This document shows, piece after piece, positions 26,544 to 37,575 of a stretch of 64,000 bases of DNA. Within the stretch, counting starts at the first letter, position 1, and every line of letters begins with the position of its first letter. The notes under the pieces were generated by a model. That model searched no databases. It saw only the letters and a program-made list of their open reading frames with translations, and was not told where the DNA came from. The stretch lies in NCBI RefSeq assembly GCF_008831285.2, contig NC_045140.1, positions 19,404,370 to 19,468,369 of the forward strand. The letters run 5' to 3'. Position numbers and translations under genes: made by a program. Origin of the DNA: Nymphaea colorata (taxonomy: Eukaryota > Streptophyta > Magnoliopsida > Nymphaeales > Nymphaeaceae).

Positions 26544-28191
26544 CGATGCCGTCCCAGTTCTTTTTGGCGCCTCCTCTCTTATTTAAGACGACGTACACTG
26601 CAACGTTATCAAAATCACTTCACAAATTGAAAAACCTTAAAATTCGGTGAATCGGAATCGTCCGTAAATCGGGAGCATGAAAATTATTTTTATTTAAGAA
26701 GTCGAATAAAACTGAAAACGTAGGAAAATAAGAGGACCGAAATGTACTTTTCAAAATCATGTGCCATAATTTTCAAAATTTGTGGAAAATAATGGGACCG
26801 AAATGTACTTTTGAACCTGGCTTTGATGAAAAAGAAGAATTCTGGAGAGTTACCTTAGGTAGAAAAGAGGTGATGAATCAATCCTATGTTTGATGGGCGA
26901 TGGGCACAATGGAGAATGGAAATCACAGACAGATATGTCACTTGATTCCACAAGTCAAATGTATTTCAATTTTCAATGTACGTTCCTTATCATTTAAAGA
27001 GGAAAGTAAGAAAAGAAAACAATAAAACCCACGTCACTTCACTTGATCGACTCAAATTCAGTTGTCACTTGTTTGATCATGAGATCCATTGAAATGGATT
27101 TAGCACTGATCTCTTGTCTTTAGACAACTGCGCCAATCACCTTTTGGATATTCTGATCACAACCTTCACCACATGCAGCCCTCAGAACTTGCTTGCTTGT
27201 TCATGAACTGACATTGATCTTGTTCACATCACCTACCAGATTGCTTTAGGATCACCCAATACTACCATGGCTTTCCAAAATGCTAATGTGGGTGTTTAAT
27301 GGAAACATGATCTTCTGAACGTAATTGCTAGGGAAACAAGGTGGGTGGCCCTCAAAATTAGAGTTTTAGAGATGGATTCATGGAAATTAATTTGGAGAAA
27401 AGGATTTTGATTTATATATGAAGTGATTGGTTGATGATGGCATGCAAAAACGCCATTTTCTTGCAGGGAGCTCCAGAGAGAAGGATAAAGATCTACTGTC
27501 ATAAATTTTACTCAGCACTCGATGATTTTATTCCATGTGATTGGTTTTCTGATAAAACTTTATTAAGACACTGAAATAAAAATGGTAAGGCTTTACGTAT
27601 AAATTTATGTAATCATCAAAAGTCGAGTGTTTTTGCAATTTTCCTGACAACAAAATTGTAGGAGGCCGTTGCGACCTTTAATCTGCAATCTATTTTCTTT
27701 CCAAGGAAAAATGTTGTTAAATCTCCAAGTACAAGTTACCATGCACATTACTGTGATGAACTGAGCATCATTGCCACAAACTTTTACTTAAAAAGAACTT
27801 CCTTCCCTCAAGAACACGTTCCAGAAATAAAGAGCATGTCGCATATTTTAAAATGGTAGAAAATTAGAGAAATTCATTCCATTTTATAAACATACATCGC
27901 ATCTCCCTTCCATGAATTTTTGAGGTCCGCCCATTTCCGCGCTTCCGATTTCGTTTATAGGGTTCATTATAGTCTGATATCCTCGAAGGGTATTTTCGGC
28001 ATTTTCTCAGACGTGCTTCACTTCGCGAGGGAATGCAATCAATCCTGCAGTTGTGCGGAGTCTCTGTGTCATTTTGGAGGGACATGGGCACTCCGTTTTA
28101 GAAGCATGCAGCGTCTTCGGTTCTTGACGAGAAAATAGATACTACGTCTTAAACAAGGGAGAGGTGCCGAAAAGGGTCCAGGATAGCGTCG
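26544..28191. promoter_or_regulatory. Divergent promoter region between the trigger-factor-like pair
   Basis: About 1.65 kb lies between the two start codons. Roughly the last 50 bases before each ATG still align between the two sides (both contain a CGTCTTAAA word, then GAGAGG, then CGATGG), so the duplication reached into the 5'UTR. TATA-like words are weak: TTAAATAAG on the minus strand near 26580, and GTTTATAGG on plus near 27952. The middle of the region shows no gene or clear repeat. Confidence 0.5.
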
Positions 28192-31100
28192 ATGGCGACG
28201 ACCATGTTGAAGTTTCAACCTACTGTGATTCCAAAGGTAGATAAGCTTCCAATTTTTATGGTTTTAGTAGTTAGATATTGAGATAAGGTTTGGAACACTT
28301 TTTTCTTTAGTTTTTCCTTCTTGTGATACCGGCTTTTAGCATCTTTGACTAATTAAGAGCTCAACCATCTAGGTATTTGGTTTTGCTCCACTTCTTCAGT
28401 GAGGCATTTTAGAGAATGAACCATGTTCTTTCCTTGCCCTGAATTTCTTCGCCTTGGCAGTTTCTTTTTTCTGGTTTTCGTCTCAGTTTGACTGAAGTAG
28501 CCAACAATTACCATGTGAATTTTTCTGAATTTCTGGAAGGATGTAATTCATCTGCCAAATTGCGTTGTTCACGCGTTGGAAGGACTTAATTATTTGCTAT
28601 TTTTCTTTTTCGTGGTCTTGTTCGTTTATTGGAATCAGGTCTATTATAATGGATGACGCCATTGACTCTAAGGTCCCTAATTCGATGTTCTCTTTAGTAA
28701 GCACCTTCGTTTTTCTCCTGCACCTTGAGGTCCGTATTGGAAGCATATAACGATGCAGTATTTTCCATGTCTGGTTGGTTCCATCCTGATTTATTTTGCT
28801 TAAAATTTGCTTTAAAATGTGTCCGAATCCAAGTTATGGTTTTTTTTTTCTCATATTATATGCATGTCGGGATGGTGCTAAATTTGCTTCTCCTTAAAAA
28901 GAAAATTCTGGTGGTACATTTGTATTTTGTTTAAGTTTGTGTAGTCAAATTCTAGTCGGTCATAAACAGGTTTCTGTTCTACAGGTTGGAGTTTTGAGGA
29001 GAATCAGTCACAATGTACATATGGTCGCCGACATTAAAAGCATCAAGTCTTTGTACTCCACTAAGATACAGTACGGTCTAGTTTTGATGCTTCTTGTTGG
29101 ACTAATGTTGGTTTGATATATCATCTACTTCCATTGTTTAGTTTTAGTGGCTTTCTATGTTCCTAGTTCTGGCTTAATCATGACATCTTTGCGCTTACAT
29201 CAGATGCATCTTCTGCCTGTTCTGAGCCTTTCAGCATTTGTCCATATCACTTTGGCTGTTTCTGTAAAAATTGCATGCGTATGCTGTGCTCAAATGTTCT
29301 GAAGCTTGGTTCTTTTATTTATTTTGGAAACTTTCACATCATAGATCTATCTGCCTTCAATTTTTTTTTTGTCAAGCATGAATGACCACTATTTTTTTTT
29401 GAACTCCAATTGATCTGTTGGTATAAGTATCATATTTTGCGTAGTAAAGAATGGAACCAATTCCCATGCAGATCTCAGAGTAACATTCATGACCCCATTT
29501 AGGATAAAATGAATCAACATGACAATAGAGACAAACAGATGCAATGGCAGTGTTTACATGAAGCAGTCGTTTTTCTTTTAAGTGAGAACTCAGAAGCAAG
29601 GTGCTTCAAATGCACTTCAGCAGATACGACAATCAGGTTCAGTTGCATCTATAACTTGGATGGTTGCTTGTGATGCTTTGTGGACTATTGTTCATCTAAG
29701 GCATTTAGCACATAGTCATCTCAAAATGTCTTGTCTAATCGGATGCATTGGACTTCTCTTACATGTTCAACATTTCAACAACAATTGAAACCACCAACCT
29801 GTTTGGATGTATTCAACTTTTTGACTTGGACAAGCATTTTTACCATGCTATGCTGATTTCCTTTGGGCCATCAAACTCTTGGTACCCTTCGTCACCAAGT
29901 TCATAAACGGTGCCCTTAAATGCTCATGGGTTGGGAAACTCTTGTAGCCCATTCACCCATTCACCAAAGGAGCTTCCTTGGCCTTACTTTTGATTTTGAT
30001 TTCTCTCATCATATAAGATAGTTTCTTAATTGTTATTGACCACTCTGAGTTTGACATATCAAAATTAAATTTATAATTTGCAAATGACATGTTATTGTCT
30101 GCCTGATGATCAGTAAATGGAATTATTAGTGACGAGTCCACAAGTAGTTAAGCATATAGAAGTTAAATTTCTAAGAGGCATTACATGTCCTATTTATGAT
30201 TGTTATGTTGGTACATGGATCTGATAATGTGAGCTACTAAGAAAAGTTTCCATCACCAAAGATCTCATAGTTGTCTTAGAAAATAAGCGTATCAGGAGCA
30301 TAAATAGGCATCACTATTGATGATGAGTAAATTGGATATTTGATATGAAATATTTCCATGCTTGATAGTGAATTGCTGGCCATTTGGGCAGGACAAATCC
30401 CAAGTGCTAAAGCATGGATTACAGGCATCGCCTTGAATTGTGACTACAAACCTTGGAAGAGACATGGTCTCTTGATTAATAGAATATTTTCCAAAATAAA
30501 ACCGACCGTGTTGGCAATGTTCCACTTAGCATTTTGTCAAATTTATACTCCTTCAGGGGAATGCTTAAAGTTGATGAAATGTGAATATAATTTTTTATTT
30601 TAGATGCAGCATGTAAAGCCAAAATGTGAAGCTAACACTCTATGGGAACATATGGTGTGATGGCATGTCATTCTATGTATAACTTGGACCTAAGTGATTC
30701 CACGGTTTCACTATTGGTTTTTGGTATACAGATTATTTGGAATAGGTTGGTCCAGCTAGTTCTAGGGAGGAAAATGCACTCATATTGGCCACATTAGGAG
30801 CTGATGGGAAACTTTATGTTTTGGCAGGGAGGGTTTGTTTCGTGTTGTGGGATGGGAGAATATATGGAAATGGATCATTGGGACAAAATATCGTGTGTCT
30901 GCATAAGCTATTCATGGTCTACATCATCTTAGATATAAAGATCTTTTCCATTTCTGTTTGCTTAGCATCAAGTTTGGGGAAAGTGCATCTTTAATCTTGG
31001 CTGATGGGATTAACTCTTTTTTCTATGTGTACATATAGGCATTAGAATGCTCTCCTGTCTTTTATGAATATGTTATAACTTATTAACTTTTAGCAGTACC

Positions 31101-34100
31101 AAAATTTCCGACAACTCGCAATGATGTTTATGTTCATTATCATCAGAGGGACGTCTAGAAAATTTTACCAACTTATATGCTTCCTTGGCACTTGTGGTAC
31201 TTGTCAAAAAATATACGTGTATGTGCAGGCACTAAAATTACATTTGCGGATGTTTGAAACATGTTCATTCACGCCATTGCTTATGCAACAAACTCTGAAG
31301 CCCATAACAACGTTTATATTCATTGTCATTCTTTGGACTCCAGCTACAATTACCAACTTATAACCCTCTTTTAGACTTTTTCTTTATAAATCTTTTCTGT
31401 TAGAATTTATTGATATGCTTCTCTCATATTTGAAGTTTTTGCTTGAGCAGCCTTTATTGTTGCAGTGTGATCACTCATCAACTTGATGCTGCATTTCTTT
31501 ATTCACCACAGGTTATTACATTCTTCTGAGCAAAACGCTTCCAGACATGTTCAGCTTACTGCTAATGCAGTTGGTTCAGGTGAAATTAGTTCTTGATTAT
31601 GGCCCTGGGTATTCAATTTTTTTTTTCTTGCAAATAATTTTAATGATTTAAACCATCTAACTACCAATTTTTGTTTTTTGTTGTTTATTTAGGATTAGAA
31701 GGGTCAATAGCCGATGCAAAGGGAAATGATTTAATCTTGAGAGATGCCAAAGTAGTTTTGGAGTCTCGCGATGATGACAAGATACATGTAAGGCCTTCCC
31801 TGACTCTGCATGCTGTTCTATTTCTTCTACTAGCTGCATGCTGAAAGTCTGAAATATAGTTACATGTTGCATCCTTCTTCATAGTTTCCCATTCACCACT
31901 AAGCTGGTTGAAATTAAATCTTGATGGTGAAAATTTTATCTTTTTGTTGCATTTTATATCACAGTACATGGTAAACATGTTTTGATATTCAATTCGTTAA
32001 CCAGTAAGTCTGTAATGGTCCAATTTTTTGTAGTAAAAATGGTTTGTTTGTTCTGCACTTCACGTCAGAAAACTGAAGTAATTAAATGTGCTACACAGTA
32101 TCATAATCTCATTGACATAACGTCTAAATGATCCTTATATTGATCCTATCTTCATGTTGAGAGAGAAATATGGAATAAAATTGTACCATTCTAATGGTGT
32201 TCACCACGTAAATGCTTCCTTAACTTCAACCAAAAAATTTGCTGATTGTTCTGTTTATTCAAGGTGGCTTTATTGTCTAAGGTCAGTCATTTTTCCCTTG
32301 TTCATGTAACACTGTCCTAGTCAGCCCTTTCTTAGGATGTTGTAATATGTTTATCAATGGGATATGGGTATCATTTCTTTATTCAGATCAGGGCTTGCCC
32401 AATGCCAGGTTGGTGAGACAGATCTAATTACTGTGCTAAGAACACATTTTTCACCTGTTTGGTTTATCAGGTAAGAATTGACTTGACTGGGGAATCAACT
32501 CAGAAAGTGTATGATGATGTTTTAACGAACTTGGCTCGTACGGCACCACCCATTCCTGGATTTCGAAGGATGAAAGGAGGTTTGATTTGTTTCACCACAT
32601 TCATAATAGACTTTTGCATATTTTAAGCATAAAATAATTTATGCTTAATAATGTACTTCACAAGTAGTTACTAATCAGGAACTCTTTTGACTGTTTGCAT
32701 GTGCATCACGGGATTCATTCAGGAAAAACATCAAATGTAAGTACCAGCCGATCTTGGCAGCTTGTTAAGATAGAGTTGCAAGGTGTTCCATGCATATGAA
32801 AACATCTCTGTTCCAATCTTGTTCCTTAATTTTGATTGCTTTAATAGCAAAATTGTTATTTCACTGGGAGATTTCCTCTTAGTTTGTGCTTAAGTAAATC
32901 ATATCTTGCTTTCCTTGACCTTCCGAGTGCAACTCCTAGTTTATTGGCTGACTGAACTTGACTCAAATGGCACTGAGGGTAATAACGAACGTCTTTTCCT
33001 TTTTCCCATCTAATCTGATTTTTCGGATGCTGACTTGTTAAAACTCTAAAGTGTTTCCATTGTTTGAAACACCTATTTTAATAGTTTTTTTTATGCTTTA
33101 AATGATTTGGGCATAATTTTATTTGGGAAGCTCATGGACCAGTTTATAAGGTCTCAAGAGATGGGTGGTATCCTTCTATAGTGCCATAAATCACTCAAAT
33201 AGTCATGGTTAAAACATTCTGTATGTTTTCTTATTGAGTGCTGAGGGAAGCTGCAGAATCTTTGGATGCCATATTTAGGCACAATGCAGGTCGTACCATG
33301 TACTGTTCTGGTCTAGAACCTGTGGGTGCTCTTCATCTGCCTGCCAGGAAAGTGTCTCTGTTGCATTTTTTTAGAATAAACCCATACACCTAGCATCTCT
33401 CTCTCTCTCTCTTTAACACACACAGACTCCAGCAAACTAGGATCAGTAGTTCAGCCGATTGTTATCCTGCAAAAAGGGAAAACACAGCAGAGACACAACA
33501 CAAGAACTTCCAGAGAAGAAGAAACAAGGTCCAGCCCTGATCTGAGGATGGAAGACCTCCTAGTTGCTTACAGTTCCATAAGGTTCTGCATTCCTTTAGG
33601 CATTAGGTTTTATAGGTGATGCCTCCCCTTGGGTCAGTGACCCAGACCTGTGGCCCTATCTCCTTAGTATGGCCTTATTATTAGGTCACCCGACTATCGT
33701 TGCCACTGCCAAGTTCCTCTCAAGAATGTAATCTGTGCTAGGTCAGTGCTCTGAAACTCACAGCCCATTACTTCGAAAATTAATTTACGGTGGACATTTA
33801 TTAAGTGGCCTTTTTAAGATTTTGTAGCACCAGGTTGAATGTGGACCAGATCCCTTAATCTAATGCAGTCACAAATTCCTTTTTCTTCACAGCCACGGTT
33901 GTTTAAATCCTTGAAAGCATTGATTTGTTGAGTTTTTGCAGGTTCCGAAGAACTTTCTTCTGAGTATTCTCGGTGAAGATCGTGTTACCAAGTTCACCAT
34001 CCAAGAAATCGTCAGTGCAGCAACCGCTGATTACGTCAAGAAGGTATATTACGTGGAATGCATGTGAATTTGATTCAGTGATCCTGAATGGCATATCCTG

Positions 34101-34274
34101 ATTGGCACTTATTTATGCACTTAGGAGAATTTGAATGTGAAGAATAGCTTCAGTACGACACAGAGTGCAGAAGAACTTGCTGCCTCCTTCAAGCCCGGTC
34201 AGGAGTTTGGGTTTAATGCGGCGATAGAGCTTGAAAAGTCAGACACTGAAACAAACCAAGCGGCCACTTCGTAG
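28192..34274 (+). CDS. Trigger-factor ribosome-binding-domain protein, probably plastid-targeted
   Basis: Eight exons: 28192-28236, 28985-29070, 31512-31579, 31693-31787, 32471-32579, 32723-32736, 33942-34043, 34125-34274, all in phase, giving 222 residues. The family is plant proteins with just the N-terminal domain of the bacterial chaperone trigger factor, which docks at the ribosome exit tunnel; the peptidyl-prolyl isomerase and C-terminal domains are absent. Residues 1 to about 65 are basic and hydroxylated, like a transit peptide. The domain core begins near residue 70 (GLEGSIADAKG), continues with VRIDLTGESTQKVYDDVL (99-116), and carries PGFRRMKGGKT, the docking-loop signature, at 127-137. 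Then follow VPKNFLLSILGED and AADYVKK-type helices, and KPGQEFGFNAAIELE ends the fold. The first intron still aligns with that of the inverted partner. A plastid ribosome role is inferred from the family. Confidence 0.9.
32723..32736 (+). other. 14-nt microexon of the (+) trigger-factor-like gene
   Basis: TTCAG|14 nt|GTAAGT. It encodes the end of a Gly codon followed by Lys-Thr-Ser-Asn, linking PGFRRMKG to VPKNFLL. Skipping it would remove 14 nt and break the frame. Length and phase equal those of the microexon in the (-) paralogue. Confidence 0.9.
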
Positions 34275-35513
34275 TAGCAACAATGACTGTTTCAGTAGAA
34301 ACTCTTTCGCTCTGTGAGTGTCTATGCACGCCTGTGTATCTGGTTCTGTGGCTGGTACAGTTGAATTCCAGGCTCGAGCCAACTTATTTACAGAAGTAAT
34401 GCACTGGTTCAGAAAACGATGGAATTTTATTGAGTCGAGCACTTGGAACATGGATGTGATGCAAAAGGTATTTCAAAATACATGTACAGCTCAACTGAAT
34501 GAGCCGTGCATGTCTAATAGGAGACAGCTTATTATTGTGTTCATTTTGTACGGAATGAGTTCAGTATTGACAGATTGTGTTTTAAGAAATAATGGACGGA
34601 CTCAACAATGGCCCTTGGTCAGGACGAGTTACAAAATTAAACCATTCAGCTTTACGACAAAATGCACTGGAATTCGTTGCTGTTAAACAAGATTGATCCA
34701 CCAATCTTCACAGACCATGGAGGGTGTGCTGCCACGCGTCTATAGGAGCCCCCGTCCACCTGTTTCATGAAAGCTCCCAAAGAGCAGCAGAGGAAAGACC
34801 ACGGATTCAGACTTCTCTTTCTCTTTGTTATCACTATTGGCTCTTGCCTTCACATCCCTCTAACTCGTACAACCATGGCCGCGGGCTTCTATTATTTTGA
34901 CCAGGTACAGGCTGTCCGGGTTCTTCTGAGTCTCTTTACTGCTTGCCTCCAATTTTGCCCATTCCCTTGTCGTTCTTCTCCTTCGAATTGGTTCCATTCC
35001 TCGTCGTGGTACAGGAGTTATCAAACTGTTATCGAGGGCCTGATAGTTGAGATGGCCAGATGGTGAGTGGTGGGTCTCCTTTGTTCTTGTTTTTGGTGGT
35101 TCGCTGGTTCTGTACTGTTGGTAGCATGCAATGGAGGCGGCTTCCTCACGCTTTTGTTGCCAGAGGTGGTACTGCGCCTACATCAAGCAAGCGGCAATTG
35201 CATTATGGTAGCACCGAGACCATGCTCTGTGACGGCAGCTGTGCTTCCTCAGCTGTCACCATGACCATCCAATGGAAAAAAAAAAGTGGTAATATTGTCA
35301 GCAGGAAAAAGAGAATGGTTTTCATCTAAGAAGTGGCTCATTGTGAATTTGTTAAGAAAAATTAAGCGCTTATTTGTTGACATTTAAAAGTTGAGCGGTT
35401 ATTTATTATTTGGTCAAAACTTAGGTGGTTTTTTTGTATTTGTTTCAAGAAAAAGAAAAAAGCATGGACGAACGAGCAAGGGAAAAGGGACTCGCAAGGT
35501 TTAGCGCCCTAAC
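34275..35513. other. 3' flank of the (+) trigger-factor-like gene and intergenic DNA
   Basis: This is probably 3'UTR followed by unassigned sequence. A strong-context ATG at 34875 opens ten codons to a possible donor at 34905, but no following exon was found. Open frames at 34318-34686 and 35060-35329 show no recognisable domain. Confidence 0.5.
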
Positions 35514-35859
35514 CCTTTGTTTGGTTGGAGGAAAAGGGAGGGAAAAGAAAGGGAAGGAAAGAGAAAGGGAAGAGAAAAGAATGGAAAGAAAAGGAATTAA
35601 AAAGCTTGTTTGGAAAAAAAGAAAGAAAAGAAAAGACTAAATAGCACGTGGATTTAGAAAGGAGGAAAAGGAAAAGAAGGATAGTGTGAGAATAAAAAAC
35701 TTTTTTACTTCTTTTCTTTTCTTTCCAATCCGACCGATTTGGAAGGAAAAAGATTTACACTATACAATTCCTTCATTTCCTTTCATTCTCCTGTAATCAA
35801 ACACGCTTTGCTTTTTTCCTTCCTTTTCCCTCTTTTTTAATTAGCCAACCAAACAAAGG
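35514..35859. mobile_element. Fold-back MITE-like element with purine/pyrimidine arms
   Basis: Perfect 15-bp terminal inverted repeats CCTTTGTTTGGTTGG (35514-35528) and CCAACCAAACAAAGG (35845-35859) bound 346 bp. The left half is almost pure purine (GGGAAAAG-type runs to about 35690) and the right half is its loose pyrimidine-rich complement, so the whole can fold back. There is no coding capacity. No clean target-site duplication was seen, so the true ends may be a few bases off. Confidence 0.65.
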
Positions 35860-37575
35860 AGGGATTGTTCAATCCTTCCCTTTCCCTCCTTTCAAACGAT
35901 GCTGTACAAAGTACTGTTCAGCTTTGCTGATGAAGATTGAAGGATCATGGTAAGGGCCATTGGCGATGTTGATCCTGAACATGCTCACGATTAACTACGT
36001 GAGAGGGAGGGTGATGTCATCTCCCGTAACACCGATGAAGCCAAGAGGCGCATATCTATAGTGTCCGCATGCATGAAAAGGGTCCATGTAGAAATGATGC
36101 CCTTGCTGCTTCCATTGGCGATGATTTTATAGTGTGCGTTTGTTGAAGACGACAATGTGGTGGTTTACTTGAGAAGTCTGTTGAAGATGACAGAGGTACT
36201 GCAGGGAAGTTGAAAAATTTAAGGAAAGCTTTCTTAAATACTACATAAAAAAATCTCTAGGCATAGTAAATTAGTAACAAATAAATAACAAACGCATTTC
36301 AATCGAATTGAATTAAAATAAAATTAGTGTTTCATAAATGTTATACACAAAAAGTAGTTTGTTTCAAATACAACTAACATCAAGTCCAGAATTAGTAAAA
36401 CGATAGGTATGTAGAATCTTCTCCTCTTTGTATCACGCAGTCGATCTCAAGTAGCTCCAGCCCATTCGTCCAAGTCCCACCAAGCGCCTATAAGGAAGCA
36501 AGAGCTTGAGAAAGATCTCAATAGAATGGTCGGCAACCCATACTAGCTGGCTAAAAATACAAGGCAAGACAAAACAACGATAAAAGATATAAATAGAGAT
36601 ACCCAACAGTGCATAGAATACCAATAAATCCAAGTATCCAAATAAACTCGAGACACATAAAGACAATAAAGTAAAAGTGCTCATACAGATGCATCATGCA
36701 TGCAGTCACTATTACACCAACTTGTTGCACAAAGAGGGTAGCTGGAGTGTGCAAGGCTCAATCCGAGGGCACCAGTGGCCGTTGGAATCTTGCTGAAAAA
36801 TAATATACGCCAAAAAAGAAGAATTCTAGGGTTTCTTTCAACAAGTTTTACAACATGGTTAACGTTTTTCTTCTTCATTTTCTCTTTTGAGCTTCTTGTC
36901 AATTTTTGTACTTAATCCTCACCTCCCTTGCTTATTTTCAGTCCCTTTTCCTTCCCTATCAGAAGCAAGTGGGTCCTGCGAATCTGTTTTCCATATCCAC
37001 AGGAAGGGCAGGCTTGCATGACATTCCCGCCCATCTCTCACTCTCTCTCAAAAAACAGAGGCTGCAGTCTATAGAGATCCCTCCATATTTATTGTGTCGG
37101 GGTACACTCTCATTTCTTTTCCGCTTTTCGTACTATTCCACACTGAAAGACAAGGGAATAGGTGCAAAAAGAGATGCGGCTTTGTTTAATCCTTTCTAGG
37201 ATTTGTTCTATCCTTTGTCAATATATTTATGTGTCCAAGTAGCTACTTTTTCAAGGCCTGCTGTGTCCATCTCTTCATACCAGTGCGACACTGACACCCA
37301 TGCGAGTGTGCATGAAACATAGATCAGAACTACAACATACTAGCTCAATGAGGGAGAGGTAGACAAATAGGAAACTTGCTCCTTAGTTGTTTTACGAAAG
37401 GAACCAGATCAGTGAGGTCATGATCAGTGTGGCCTTGCTCCTTAACTAGACGCAAAAAGGCCACATTAACAAGGCCACACAATACAGACAACAAAATTGT
37501 GTCTTGAACAATGAGAACTCACCTGGTGCCTTTGACAAACGACAGTAAACAACCACCAGCAATTCCAGCTTGTCA
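35860..37575. other. Intergenic DNA downstream of ATG12
   Basis: AT-rich sequence holding the 3'UTR of the (-) ATG12 gene near its right end. No gene, RNA gene or bounded element was recognised; open frames here are short and overlap on both strands. Confidence 0.5.

Noticed and set aside
28510-28700. Conserved intron 1 segment as a hidden alternative exon of the trigger-factor-like genes
   Set aside because: One copy has an open frame here, but the other has an in-frame TAA and frame-shifting differences, so shared coding is not supported; kept only as noncoding similarity.
34318-34686. 122-codon plus-strand frame
   Set aside because: It starts 44 bases after the stop of the trigger-factor-like gene, most likely in its 3'UTR, with no domain and low-bias composition.
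34875-34904. Ten-codon possible first exon (strong ATG context, GT after CAG)
   Set aside because: No acceptor and continuing exon could be found, and the peptide matches nothing I know.
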